Notes: generated by a model from the sequence alone, not told the origin. DNA of 64,000 bases from Galaxea fascicularis (GCA_948470475.1 OX419346.1:10822843-10886842); one strand, 5' to 3'; positions 45,801-56,600 are shown, counted from the first letter of the stretch. Program-made: numbers and translations.

Positions 45801-46962
45801 CTCCTCACAAAACAAGCCAGTTCAAAGAAGTAGTAGGCACGGCACAGTTTCAGTCTGCTTTTTCCAGCACTAATTCTAGCTTTTTCCTAAATTGAGCCAG
45901 TTGCCAAATTCTGTTTGCTTTCAGTGTATCATTGTCATTCACTATTGCAGCCTGGTCTATTTTCTATGCGTTTTTTTTTAACTGTGCAACCAATTTGTTA
46001 ACTGATTTCTTCTTTTTCATTGTTTCTGTGCTACTAGACAACGTAAAGAAAAAGAAGAAATGGAAAAGAAACATGAAAAGGAATTAACAACGTTCAAAAA
46101 GAAGGTTGAAAGCAGAAAACAACGACAGCAACAGCAGCGTGCACAGCAGCAGCAACAACAGTTAAAGGACGCTTTTCAGGCTCAGATGAAGAAGGAAAAG
46201 TTAAAAGAACAACAGCACGGTGGCGCACAGCATTCAACTGTGTCAAGACACAAGACCAGCACAGATGAGGTACAAGAACAGTTTGATCATTCGAAGAGCA
46301 ATGGCTGTAGTTCTGAAATGTTAGCAAATTCGAACAATTCGAAAAAGACGTTTTCTGGAATAGATAAAGAAATTGAACAATTAGCTCAGTTCGAGAGTAA
46401 AACGAAGAAGAAGCCCTCATCTTCTGTGGTGCAAACGAGGCAACCTGGCCAAGCACCAGCTGGCAAGATGGAAACAAAATTAAGTCTGAATCAAATTAAA
46501 GTGAATCAGCAAACCAACAAACCTGTACAAACTGTGGCACACCCTGTGCCTACAAGAAATGGGCCACAGGTGGTAGCACAAACACCTGTCCCTCAACAAC
46601 CTATTCAACAGCAGCCTATAACTACTTTCTCTGGACCTAGAAATCCCAGTTTTTCTAACCTTCAGGGCCCTCAGGGTGCCCAGGCTCCTGTAACAAATTA
46701 CAATGGTGGTGGGATGAATGGACCTTGGACCAGTGGGTCTGATAATGTGCCATGGGCCCCGAGCATGGAAGAGCAGCAGTGGCCCTCTGTTGTAGAGCCT
46801 CAGCCACCATGGCCTTCGGTGCCAGTGGCAGTGAATGCAAGCTCAAATTCTAGTGGACAATATGTCGTGAGAATGCCACAGCAATTTGTACCGGCTGGAA
46901 CTGTTGCAGGGCAGCAATTTGTGGTGCAAGCCGCTCCACAACAACAGTTGCCTCATCGATAA
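18898..46962 (+). CDS. WNK: WNK (with-no-lysine) protein kinase, 13 coding exons
   Basis: Coding exons: 18898-19221, 19348-19523, 21310-21530, 26303-26460, 27136-27224, 30225-30465, 33992-34420, 35623-35715, 40328-40774, 42637-42828, 43585-45015, 45639-45748, 46038-46962. All phases agree and give 1,611 residues. Kinase domain about 74-331: the subdomain II lysine is Cys105 (VAWC) and the catalytic lysine is K88 in [11 protein letters not shown], the WNK hallmark. HRD is 203-205; DLGL is 224-227, the chloride-binding motif; the activation-loop serine is S238. The autoinhibitory OSR1_C/PF2 domain spans about 324-420, and a second PF2-like domain about 675-760. Two RFxV docking motifs for SPAK/OSR1 lie at 933-936 (RFTV) and 1139-1142 (RFIV). 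K19-F23 (KHVQF) fits a PP1 docking motif. The C-terminus has a Lys/Gln-rich coiled coil, then a Pro/Gln-rich tail. It should phosphorylate SPAK/OSR1 to control cation-chloride cotransporters. The exon 10 acceptor is A-rich (TTATAAAAAAG) and weak. Confidence 0.93.
20978..21295 (-). other. Antisense ORF of 105 codons in WNK intron 2
   Basis: An open frame on the minus strand ends just before WNK exon 3. Its composition looks protein-like ([20 protein letters not shown], then [20 protein letters not shown]) but I recognise no family. It may be a fragment of a repeat or an exon remnant. No promoter or splice evidence supports it. Confidence 0.15.
23551..25760. mobile_element. Nested TA-flanked transposon (CAGT ends) carrying a BEN-domain ORF
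   Basis: Inverted ends of 28 identical bp start CAGTACCGCTCAAAGGTAAG; TA flanks it at 23549-23550 and 25761-25762. Joining the flanks across one TA restores the right subterminal part of the outer element, so it is a nested insertion. Next to both ends lie arrays of TCTCGAGACGAGTCTCG-like palindromes. It contains a satellite array (about 23925-24800) and a minus-strand BEN-domain ORF but no transposase that I can recognise. Confidence 0.8.
23925..24800. repeat. ~215-bp satellite units inside the nested transposon
   Basis: Diverged tandem units share the words TTTCTGTGATGCG (24088, 24307, 24486), GAAAAGTTTTGTTTAGCGGC and ACGCGTCGACGAGTCGATAA. The first two units are 219 bp apart. The array is interrupted at about 24328-24480 by an unrelated short insert with partly palindromic ends (GGTTCTCATATGCCG / CGACATATGAGACC). 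Related units, in the opposite orientation, occur at 28520-29210. Confidence 0.7.
24862..25767 (-). CDS. BEN-domain protein ORF inside a DNA transposon
   Basis: Open frame of 301 codons. The C-terminal part (about residues 215-295) has the BEN-domain pattern: hydrophobic helix [11 protein letters not shown], then [16 protein letters not shown], then [18 protein letters not shown], then [19 protein letters not shown] domains bind DNA or act in transcriptional repression and are known in animal chromatin proteins and some viruses. The N-terminal half is Ser/Gly/Glu-rich with a 20-residue tandem duplication ([23 protein letters not shown], about 25462-25590). The first ATG lies across the transposon end and the TA duplication, so the true start may be the Met before [11 protein letters not shown] or a spliced upstream exon. 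No stop or frameshift is visible. No transposase accompanies it. Confidence 0.65.
   Translation of the reverse strand: MYTVPLKGKLPPSRETRLERNETSLVSLECTGSTNTSHSPVSDRSQDINPGLGHVPNMEGESSVSEGRDRGVSVGRDGERSTVSEGRDRGVSVGRDGERSTVRKDLSQDLGHMSNIQGGSSFSVERETETSNFVSEDISGGVVMEGSSSLGEGFTGNIVSRGSRGNQHGILGDISNVIGRPSALEEGYREIGNAAWEQSLEEEDIFMGQALILKRSSCSVGNFAAKFLSVIFKPEELINRNCTGTRGKGQLNAAKMGIIKKYALKLYPCTPAQEDLVWRKCVIAIDEFLRRKKRDGRERQD
26594..26712. mobile_element. Short palindromic MITE (119 bp) in WNK intron 4
   Basis: GGGCCAAGTTGCTCGAAGCA ... and inverse ending GAGCAACTCGGCCC; arms of about 45 bp around ATGGTTAGTGCTAAC-type words. No coding content. Confidence 0.65.
28494..29620. mobile_element. TA-flanked transposon (CAGT ends) with satellite cargo, WNK intron 5
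   Basis: Inverted ends CAGTGCAGCTCAGATATATC (perfect) at 28494 and 29601-29620; TA flanks at 28492-28493 and 29621-29622. The body is mostly a tandem array of about 210-bp units. No coding content. Ends differ from the element at 23551 but share the CAGT start, TA target and homologous satellite units. Confidence 0.8.
28520..29210. repeat. Four ~210-bp satellite units
   Basis: Unit starts are marked by GCTTCAAACAATAAACATC followed by GCAAGCGACTTGCCGACGCA, near 28529, 28734, 28946 and 29130. Units are 75-90% alike by eye. The reverse complement aligns along most of its length with the units at 23925-24800 (shared GAAAAGTTTTGT, TTTAGC..GCGTCG, TTCATTC.AA, TTT.T.AAGGTTTCT words). Confidence 0.75.
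29751..29794. repeat. AAT trinucleotide microsatellite
   Basis: AATAATAATAATGATAATAA followed by further units and then ATT units in the inverse sense. Confidence 0.85.
32345..33391. mobile_element. TA-flanked Tc1/mariner-like non-autonomous element, WNK intron 6
   Basis: Ends CAGCACTGTGCAAAAGTAAT and its inverse, flanked by TA at 32343-32344 and 33392-33393. The TGTGCAAAAGT word is typical of Tc1/mariner-family ends. The interior holds two clusters (about 32485-32620 and 33105-33240) of TTTCGAAATTTCGAA and TTTGAAATTTCAAAG palindromes. No transposase ORF. Confidence 0.75.
34875..35306. mobile_element. Foldback MITE (430 bp), WNK intron 7
   Basis: Almost the whole element is a palindrome: arms of about 200 bp (containing GGTCGTTTGACCAAG and GACCAAGTTACGGACCTTGA and their inverses) around a spacer of about 25 bp. 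Such a transcript would fold into one long hairpin. No coding content. Confidence 0.75.
37544..37876 (+). other. Short acidic ORF in WNK intron 8, origin unknown
   Basis: ATG-started frame of 110 codons. The first 60 residues resemble the acidic, Ser/Glu-rich N-terminus of transposases ([20 protein letters not shown], then [14 protein letters not shown]), with an upstream CCCTTTAAATATCAG. The later part looks non-coding. It may be the left piece of a decayed piggyBac-like copy, but no TTAA-bounded pair of ends was found, so this is a guess. Confidence 0.2.
38650..39000 (+). mobile_element. Degraded LINE reverse-transcriptase fragment (jockey/CR1 type), WNK intron 8
   Basis: Broken plus-strand translation gives [14 protein letters not shown], then [18 protein letters not shown], then I.GKIS, the order seen after the YADD box of jockey/CR1-type LINEs. 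Several frameshifts and stops. A diverged direct duplication (GGAAAGCTT..TCACTGCTCT.. and GAGGTATAGCTT words) precedes it at about 38090-38290 and 38450-38640. Confidence 0.7.
41128..41213. repeat. Short inverted repeat, WNK intron 9
   Basis: GGGTCTATTCCTGATTT and its exact inverse 53 bp apart. No further structure. Confidence 0.6.
41942..42247. mobile_element. Foldback MITE (306 bp), WNK intron 9
   Basis: Arms of about 80 bp beginning CTCAATAAGTTGTGATTATT and its inverse, sharing CTTAGAAATACCCTTAATTT; spacer of about 150 bp. No coding content. Confidence 0.65.
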
Positions 46963-47208
46963 TATGTATTGGGTAATGCAGATTATTTTGTTGTCCCTCT
47001 TGAATTTAGATGTAGTTCTTGTCAGTTGAGCTAGAAACAAATTGCTTCTTTTTCGTGTTACAAGGTAAAATAATTGCAATGATTGGAATGCATTGTATCA
47101 GTAGAGACTGACATCGGACAGCTTTCCAGCTTCGTTTTGTATGTAAGGAGAATGAAGCAGAGTCCATTAATAGTGACTGAAATGTCTTGTGCAGTCAGTC
47201 AGTGGTAC

Positions 47209-47214
47209 AATAAA
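47209..47214 (+). promoter_or_regulatory. Polyadenylation signal AATAAA of the WNK gene
   Basis: First canonical AATAAA downstream of the WNK stop codon, 247 bases beyond it, giving a 3' UTR of about 270 bases. Confidence 0.6.
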
Positions 47215-47424
47215 TGGCAATTAAACTCAGTCAGTGAACCTTAAGGTACTTAATAGTTCTACCCACGAGGAGGTTTATGGTGACGAAATGTAGTTATATG
47301 TTGCACAAATTCACGTTACTGTAAACAAAGATATTTTTGTTAATATAAGGAAAGGTAAATGATTTGCCGTTTTGGTAATACACTTTGTGGGCGTCTGAGG
47401 TCCGTTAGTCTTTTCGAACCATAA

Positions 47425-47685
47425 CATTTTTACTTCACTTATAACGGCCAGTATGATGAAAAGAGTAGCTTAGAATGCGACTTTTGTTGTTCATGTTTGT
47501 AGAGGCTGTAAAATGTTTTGAAATGTTATTTTGGAATCGGTTTCGTTCCACTGATTCATTTTTACTTCACTCATAACGGTCAGTATGATGAAAAGAGTAG
47601 CTTAGAGTGCGACTTTTGTTGTTCATGTTTGTAGAGGCTGTAAAATGTTTTGAAATGTTATTTTGGAATCAGGTTAGTTCCACTG
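47425..47685. repeat. Tandem duplication, two copies of 132 bp
   Basis: CATTTTTACTTCACTTATAA starts copy one at 47425 and CATTTTTACTTCACTCATAA starts copy two at 47557. The copies differ at only a handful of positions. Confidence 0.9.
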
Positions 47686-48024
47686 TTTAACGATTCGCTC
47701 ACCTTGGTGAGTTTGAGGCCATGTTTAAGAACAGATTTACTGAATTTGCGCTGATTTGATCTTCATTTTGCTTTACACAATAACCTTTTTAACTTATTTT
47801 CTTTTTGTTTAAGGTTTATTTCTCGAACGTAACGTTCGCAAAATGTTCGTTTTAGGCCGCTTTGCACTCATATTCGTTTCACATAGTAAATTCCTTTCGC
47901 AAGTTGTTTGTGTTTCTTTAAAAACAAATGAGCTCGCGTAATGGACGCCTCGTGAACAGTGTTGATGGCGACCATCAACTCTGGCAGACATTGAACAAGA
48001 GGAGTTGAGCGAGCGAAGTTGTTA

Positions 48025-48382
48025 GGGAGCTTAAGCAACAAGGACGGCGACGGCAACGAGACCGCCACAAAACAATGGGATTAATGAACCAAAACATTAC
48101 TCTGCACGTGCGTTTTACATTTTGGTACATTTCTTTGCCGTCCTCTGCAAACCAACAAGGTGAAATGATCAGATTTTAGGTTTTCTCGAGAACATGAGCG
48201 CATGACGGCAAGATTTCTTTCGTTTTATTTGCTTTAACACCGTTCACAATAATTTAGGCCCCGGACAGCTCGCCAGCATTTTTAACGTTAAACAAGTTGG
48301 AATAATCGCGAAAGAGTTACAAAAACGAGAAGTTATATTTTGTAATGACGTTCTCGTTGCCGTCGTCGTTGCTTAAGGTCCC
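48025..48382. mobile_element. TA-flanked MITE (358 bp)
   Basis: Inverted ends of about 35 bp with few mismatches: GGGAGCTTAAGCAACAAGGA on the left, GTCGTTGCTTAAGGTCCC on the right; both arms continue into GACGGCAACGAGA. TA flanks at 48023-48024 and 48383-48384. No coding content. Confidence 0.75.
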
Positions 48383-49073
48383 TAATGCGTGATCCAGAGC
48401 CTCGAACTCGTCATTCTTTGCGAAATTAAGGGTTCATCGGGTAACATAACTTCTCACTGCACAGATTCCATGGTCGTGCGGTGCCATCTTGGGACGATTT
48501 TGAGTTTCGTCTTTTATTTGAATAAAATTGGCTCATTCTGCGCACATTTCATTTTATGGTCGTTTAATTCTGGTAGTCCTCTCAATTGAGTAGGTTAATT
48601 TTACAACTCTCCCTCGTGCAAACAAGACGCAGTTCCTGTTTCAAGCGCAAGCGACCCGTGCCTCTTGATCAGAGGCAATTCACCATAATCAGACTGCTCT
48701 ATTAGGTTGGCTCACTAGAATTTTACTGTAGGGCGGGAGCACTATCTCGGCTTTTTATAACCTGGAAAAACCCTTCTCTAAGGGATGGTGGGATTTGAAA
48801 TTATGTCACCTGAGAATGTAAGCTTGGTCTTGGTGGGAGATTGGAAACTAGAAATTATAGCGCGGTGAAAGAATGACAACGAAAGAATTAACAAGCTAAA
48901 AAGTCAATCTTCCGCTGTCTTGAAGATTGTATCACACATACTCCGAATGTACGTGGAAGTCGCACATAGCACCATGAATTGTAAGAAGAAACAATACGTT
49001 TGAACTAAACCATCAGTTTATTTCCCTCGGATAAAATCAAATTATATTAGTTTATCCGTCTATATTAACTATT

Positions 49074-49530
49074 TTATCACTAAAGGGCAAAATTATTGAA
49101 CGCTGATTGGCTGAGACGGGATTTTTCTTAATCAAAGGCATTTTAGTAGTCGAGGGCCGATTACTGTTTTTTGTAAATCAGTTCAAACAAACTTTACAAT
49201 GGCCAACGTGATTCATTTGAAACGAAATTTGTCTTTTTTGAACAGAACGTTTGTGAAATCTCATTGAGTGAATCGATTGGTTAGTTGGATGTGATTGAAA
49301 TTTGTATTCGCACTAAGCGCGCTTCCAATGAGAAATGAATAAACCGCATCACACGATTCCCCAATTAATTTTTCCCTTTTAGTGATAAGCAAGTAATCGC
49401 ACGTTTCCTCATAAAATTAAGGATTAATCATCACTTGTGTTTTCAGAAGTTGCCGAAATTGCCCGAGTCGCGCAGCGAGAACACGCGTGATGATTCATCC
49501 TTAATTTTACTCGGCCCCATGTGATTACCT
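49074..49530. repeat. Two adjacent palindromic repeats
   Basis: First: TTATCACTAAAGGGCAAAAT at 49074 and an inverse ending TTAGTGATAA at 49388. Second: GTAATCGCACG..AAAATTAAGGATTAATCATCAC (about 49391-49432) and its inverse at about 49489-49528. They look like MITE remnants; limits uncertain. Confidence 0.55.
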
Positions 49531-50660
49531 ATACGTTGTAAAATAGACCTTGTCACGGTTTCCGACGCCATCTTGACGGGTAAGCAAACGCTTCGGAAAT
49601 AATAGTGTTTATTTGAGACTTATATCGAAACTCCGATGTCAAATAACTTGGAAAAGCCTTGAATGTAGAAAAATTTATTAAGTGGAAACTGAAGTTACAA
49701 GCCAAAGGATTATAATATGAAGATCTGAGGTTCCTAACTGCTTTCTCATACATTTGTCTGTAATTTTTCCTGCAACTGCACGGGAAAAACTACAGAACCA
49801 ATTATTCGACAGGTCTGTTTATAAATATGGCACCTGTAGGGATGCATGATAGAAATAAATGTGAAATGATATCTTACGGGGCAGCACCTTTCGACGAAAC
49901 GTCATAAGTTGGAATGTATGGGATGGGGAACATTCAACTGACAATGCGGCATCACGCTGATTAGGTGCGTTTTCTGTATATCTAAGCGTTAGTTCTCCTA
50001 TCCGAACGCAAGTCGATTTGTAAATGAGAATATGCTTTTGTCAATGTTCTAAATCCCTTATTAACACGTAGGCCTCTGACAAGTACGAACTTACAGGAGA
50101 AACTAGAACAGCTTTCTGCTGGTCTAAACGGCGTGTCTGATGGTGCAAGACAAGGCAACAAATGTATGCAGGGACCGCGGAAGTGGGAAGGGGGGTGCCC
50201 CGCCACAACAGATTTGTCGCCATTTTGAATTAATTTTTTATATTTACATTTTTCTACCAAGTTATCCGGCTCTTTCTTCAGGAAACTAAAACCGCAAAAA
50301 GAATTTTGGAACCTTCTTGACGAAGGACTTTTAAAGTTCTTATAGAGGATACGAAGAGGTAAGAGGTAAGGGTGACTAGATCAAGATGATGGTGCTGTCG
50401 ATCTATCAATGTTGTTTTCATCAGCAGAATCTCATTCTTTTTATGGCCAAAATTTGCAGAATAAATGTCGGAAATATAAAAAAAGGGAAAATACCCCTCA
50501 AAACGCTGGAAACGCATTTCCGAAATCCTCAATTTAAAGCATTTCAGGGGTAGATATGCCTCCGGACCTTCTTAGTACTTTCCGCTTTCGCCACCCCATC
50601 CCATCTCTTCCCGATCGAACTTCCTCTCTCCGCGGTCCCTGGTATAAAAGAATGCTATTC

Positions 50661-53600
50661 TCATAGAATGGCTGTGGTTAATAAACAGAGCAAAGTGGTG
50701 CTTATCAAGAAAGATGAAGCATGTGTTGGATGTCCAACGTTTCTTCGACTTTCCTGGTGACTTGGCAATGATGCACCACCCTCTTTGTTTTCTGTTTGCT
50801 CTGAAAGAACAAAAGTACAAATAAGCAACAAGTTGACATGAAGTATATTTTGTTCCGCTATTTTCCATCCGTGTATTTCAAGTTAAACTAAATAGAAAAG
50901 TTTGAATGATTGAAAACGAGTTTTGACTTGATTGCCACTGAAAGCGATTCTTCCTTGCTCCTTTACTAAAAGAAAAAAATCGATTTCACAGCGCTTGTTT
51001 TTGCTGAGCTGCAAAGCAACTATTCGATTATGAGATTTATCTGCCTCAAACGGTTGTCTTTCCAGCGGCTTGCGATTCACATTGAATTCAGGTTTACACA
51101 ACTGGATACGAAAAATGACAAAAGTAAAATAAAATAAAAAATAAAAAAACTAATAACGACAAACTTGTCAAAGGTGTGTATTCACTATAGTACTCAGATT
51201 AAGGCGTAAATGGAGGATTATGGGCTCTAACGCCCGGGAAGTGACATCTGCTGCTGCTTTCGAAGAGATAGTAACCTAACAGTGAAGGGGAAGAAGATAC
51301 TCACTCATGGAATGACGAGATGTTGTTCGATATGTTCGTGATGATATGAACTGGTGAGATGTTGGTCGATATTTTCGTGGTATAACACTGTACTGCAGCA
51401 CGAAACCTTTTGCTGTGGTCGTGTTATCGCTGTGAAACGTGATGCGCAAGTTATTGATGGTGGAGGTCACTTTAACTGGAACATGTTTTCCACAAAGTTT
51501 CTCCAACACGGGTGAAGTGCCTGAAAGCAAGAATTTCAACATTTATTGTGAGCAACAAAGGTACAGCACTGAAAAAGGCTTCACTGTTCGTTGTTGTATA
51601 CCAATTCCCTTAGCATAAATGAGGCTTCAAATAAAAACACTGATATCCATTGTTGACTACTACTTTTACCTAGTCTGCCATCTTGAATCTGCACAAAATC
51701 TTGGCATTCCATACCAATGGCAGGTTGCAGATCACACTCGAGAAGCGTAACTGTGATCTTAGATCCCGGATGAGTGGTAAGAATCCACGCGCAGTGTTGA
51801 TTGTGTTGATATGGCAACGGGTAGCCTGGTGAGGTCAGGATATTGCTGCTTAAAACTTGTATGATTGTTCCACATCCTAAAAAAAAAGATTTAATATCAC
51901 AGTAAAGATTTTCATTTACCAACTGATTCATATTGCCCTCTAGGTTATGCTATTATGAAAACTTGTTCACCAATGAGTGGGTGTTTCTGTGACACCACTT
52001 TAAATGTAATAACTTATAAGGACTGGCCATGGTAACAATAATCCATCCAAGTAAAAGTGCTGAAAATTAGTTCAGTTTCGATAGTGCAACCATGACCCCA
52101 TGACCTGTAGCAAATGAGGATGCCAGTTTGAATTACCTAAAGACTCAGTCTTATACTTGAGGTCAAAACCCCACACATCCGAACCCCTCTCAAGTTTGAT
52201 TTCCAGTGATATCTGGCTTGTCGTGGAAAGACTGGTGACTGGTGGAGGGTCTGCACCACAAAACGTCTTCTTTTTCCCGCCATTTCTGTCATATAATGTT
52301 ACTTGACCGTGGCGACATGGTACATCAAAGTAAGTGAAATGAAAGGAAAGGATATCATTGGACGAGTCTTCAGCACTCGGAATAGAGAACCATGTACAAT
52401 GTTTAGGTTGTTGATGGGATCCACGGACTTGTATTTCACCGGACTTTTTCAAAGAAATCATACTTCCGCATCCTGACAGAAATAAATACAACAGCGGTCA
52501 GTTTTAGACACTGAAAAGCAGTGGACGTAGATGGAAACAAACTGAAGAGGGGGCTTGGTGACAGCTGGAAAGAATAAATAGCGCCACTACGTTATTTACA
52601 TCGTACTCAGCGGTTGTCAGCGCCGCGCACGCGCGTCTGTCGGCGTCTGTTCCATATGCTCGCCATTGATTCGAGTTGTTGTTATTAAACCTTTGAGTTA
52701 ACGCAGAGTTCCTTCCTTATTGGCGTAGTTCGATTGAGGCCTTGAGCTTCTGATACTTTTAATTCCAAGCTTTCGTCGTTCCACGGCATCATTAGGGGAT
52801 GTAAAGAAAATATTCAGCTGAGCGCCATATAACAGGCAGTGTATGTGGTGCAAACAACTTGAATATCAGTGTCCTCATTAGCGTCTCATTTGGGGGGGCT
52901 CATTACATATTCAAATTATTTGCGCCACATACACTGCCTTTTATATAGCGCTCAGCTTAATATTTTCTTTACATTCCCTGATGATGCCATAGAACGGCGA
53001 AAGCTTGGAATTAAAAGTATCAGTGCCTCAAGGCCTCAACCGAACTATTTATTTATTCCGAAACGCTACGCGCTACTGAAAGACAACTTCAAACTTTTAC
53101 AGCTGGAAAGGTTAGCAGCTTTATAGCTTCAGTATAGTGTTTTTTAATTTATTGGGTTTTATCTGAGTCTGTCATCTGTTAGTCTTGATCTTCGAGAGCT
53201 GTCATCAAACTGATACTAGTAATACTGTTTAGTGCCACCCTCTTAAACGGAAACACCTATTGGTTACTCACTCATGATCACTTATTTTGAATGTAGTTGA
53301 TTTAATACTTGCTGAGTTCAGTTATCCCAATCTGACAGCGAAACATAGAAAACCGAAAACCGAAAACCAAAAACTATACAGTAAATATACAGCTAAAAGC
53401 TAAAAAAAAAGACTATAAATACTGCTACCATTTTAAACCGAGTTTCTGCTACTTCGGCTGTGTTGCGGTGCTCTTACCAAGATCTTGAGGGCAGCCATAT
53501 AGTTCAGCTCTAAGACACATGTGTTTCACGGGATTGCTTCGAAAACCGGTCGGAAAAATTCGAATCCTGACAGCTATGATGGACTGCGTGAAAACAGTTT

Positions 53601-56600
53601 TCTTTATTTCGGCATAATCCGTGTTTCCACTGAATTCCTAGTGGAAAATGAGGAAAAATGTTATGGAAGTGTGAGGTGCAATTGCAAACAATTATTTGAT
53701 GAGGTTTTAGTGAAGTCCAGAATAATCAAGGTCTCGGTAAGAGTGGGGCCGAAACGGGGTTTCTCGTTAAAGGTGATCGCGTGTTTTTATTCTCCGTGAT
53801 CCGTTATTATAAAAAAAAAATATTATCCGTGAACTGTGAATGATATGCTTGCCGTGTAACGTGAAATAAAAAAACTCGAAAAGTAATTATCCTGATTTGT
53901 GATTTGCCATCTTTAACAGCCGTGCCATGAACTGTGCGCATAACTTACGGCCCCTCGTAAGAGCTGAAGGCTTCGGCTGATAACTCTTCGCTCGACCTTG
54001 ATTATTCTGGATATCACAAAAACCGAATGTAATAATTGTTTTATTAAACATTAAATGAAAAAAAAAAAAGTCGCAACAGAAAACATTCGCTTGCAAACCT
54101 GGACGTTGTTTTGCTTCTTCACCGACGGCAAGCCACACAAAGCGCGCGAACTTGAGAGTTATCACGAAGCTCTTTGGAACCTCTCATTTCATACGCCCCA
54201 CATGGCATGAAGCTCTATTGTCTCAGGGATAGGGTCCATTGTGTTTTTTGTCTGTTTACAGTGTGTTTACTGTTTTCTCAAATAATCCTGTGAGACGTTC
54301 CGAGAGCTTCGTGGCGGCGCGAACCTTGGAAATCATGCACCGGGGTCATACATGACACGATTACCTGTGACCTTGACATGATTATTGTATAAGCTGCAGG
54401 TAAAAGATTCTAAGTTCCTTGCCTCCCGTACAGACCTAGGTAACTTGTTCCATAAAAGGAGGTTCAGCTATCTGAAATGTCCTGTCACCCATTGTCTCCT
54501 CTGTTTTCGCAAATGGTCTTTCAAGCAAGGGACCACTGTCATTACGTCTTAAGCTATAGTACAAACCCTGTTGAATGCTTATTAGGTCTGAAAGGTACTT
54601 AGGCGCATAACCGTGCAAAATTCTGCGAGCAGATGTGTTATGTGACAGAACTTGGGCGCGTCATAAATAAGCCTTGTACTTGCATTCATAAAGGTTGCAG
54701 TTTCCTAGTTTGATACTCCGGAATTCCATATAAAAGGCTATTACAATAGTCCAATCTACTACTAATAAAAGCATGAACTAGTTTTTCCGTTGATTCTCTG
54801 AATAGATATTTCCTAATATGACGTATGTTGTACAAGTTATAGAAAGCGCTGCTATATGTCTTTGTAACATGAGTTCCCATATCTAGATGCCCATCAAACC
54901 ATGTGCCTACAATAGATTGCGCGCAGAGACTACAGGAGAGACTTCAGCCTGCGGCCAACCTTGATGCTTTGGATTGAAACTTTTGAGTGTAATTGTGAAA
55001 GATCCTGCAAAAATCTCTGCTCGGAGAATTTTGAGTAGTCAAGAACAGTAATTTTGTCAGGCTGAGTTGTTTCAATGGAGGATTGAAACATGCAGAATTA
55101 GGAAAAATGATCAGTGATATCAGAAACAATGTTTCCACTGGCAAAATATTCGCGGAACTTGTTTGTAAAAATATTGTCGATAAGTGTTGTTGAATTATTG
55201 TACACTCTTGTTGGTTTATCAATTGTCGGAAGAAGGGCATAGGTCTGTAGGCAGTCAAGAAATTGTTGAGCATAGTTACAAGTATGAGCACGAAGAATAT
55301 TTATGTTGACATGCATCACCTAAAAGGCAAATCGGTTTTCCTGTGGCGCTATAGCAAACAACAGCTTCTTCAAAGTAGTCTAAAAAATGTTCCACGGAAT
55401 TATGTTGCCTATTAATAACGCCACAGATAATGTCACTTTTCTTCGCAAACTACAGTTCAATCCACAGAGCCTGAAATGCCTTATTAGATGTTCTTTCAAT
55501 AACTGTATAATTGTCATTGTTTCAAATAGGTACATCTAACACTCGGCCTCCAGCAGAAAGAGATGTTGGCCGGACAAACTCGAAGTTGTAATTAGGAATG
55601 TTTGGGTTGAAATCGGGAATATCATTATAGATTCTAGTTTCTGACATTGCAATAATATTGAAATTAAAATCTAGTTCATGAAGAATGTGACATTGAAAAT
55701 CATCTAAGTTGCTCCTAAGACTTCGGATTCGTTAAGTTTAAATTGTTGTTCAAAGCTTAAGGGTGAATAATATTTACAACGAATGCTTTTAAGTAAACAA
55801 TTTAGATCTCGATCGATTACATATCGACATCAAAAATGCTAGTAGTCGTTCGAGGTACTTTTTCGAAGGTATTTGTGATGGTAAGCTATTATTAAACTGG
55901 CCATGGTCATACGCATAATTAGATATATATAGATAGAAAGAGCATAACCACTTAGAAACAGCAAATGCTAGTTGTGATAAGTGGCTGGGCAGTAAATAAA
56001 GAAAGAAACGAGGGAGGTGATTACACTAGACAATTAGAAATTGCTCAATGATAAACAGACAAATGCAAAGCTTGTGGAATGTGTCTTAGTGCGACAAGAA
56101 TACCTCACAAATTAATGTGTCTAAGTAAGCTGAGACGCATAGTAACGCAGCCGATTCAGGTGAATGCAGAGAGTCTAAACTTATATATTTTCTACCGCGT
56201 AATATGTCTTAACATTTATTACAGTGGCTATTACTTCGTATAAACCTGATGAAAGAGGGGTGGTGGGTACGGGAGAAGGAAATGTAGAAAGTGGAGATCC
56301 AATCAGGGCTTCCTTAAAACCAACATCAATGAACTGACAATAACAATAGAGCTGTTTTCAATTGAGTATCAAAAATAATTTGCATTTGCTTTGGTTTTGC
56401 TCTACTTCGCTCTGTGATCGGTTTTCAAAAGTCGGGCCACTTTATCAGCCAATGAAAACGGTAAAACAAAACCCAATTGTAATCACTAGTTGCACGCTCG
56501 CAATTTCCCGCGCTTTGCGCCGGTACATGTATGTAATTGCTTGGTCGTATTCTGATTGGCTCACTGCACTGTTTGTCAGTATCTGTTGTGATTGGTCAAA

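Larger units (their letters stand above)
47215..50660. other. Intergenic region between WNK and the CUB gene
   Basis: No coding exon recognised. It holds the 132-bp tandem duplication, a TA-flanked MITE and a set of palindromes listed separately. The end near 50660 is the presumed 3' UTR of the convergent CUB gene. Confidence 0.5.
52728..53045. mobile_element. Inverted pair of Penelope-type terminal repeats
   Basis: An imperfect palindrome with arms of about 145 bp. Both arms contain ACTTTTAATTCCAAGCTTTC and GGCAGTGTATGTGG..CAAA in inverse orientation. Each arm carries a hammerhead-type core, the signature of Penelope-like element terminal repeats. It lies in the intron between the F5/8C domain and CUB4. 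Confidence 0.6.

Noticed and set aside
49880..49920. GACGAAACGTC as a third hammerhead core
   Set aside because: No CTGANGA box at a suitable distance upstream; chance match.
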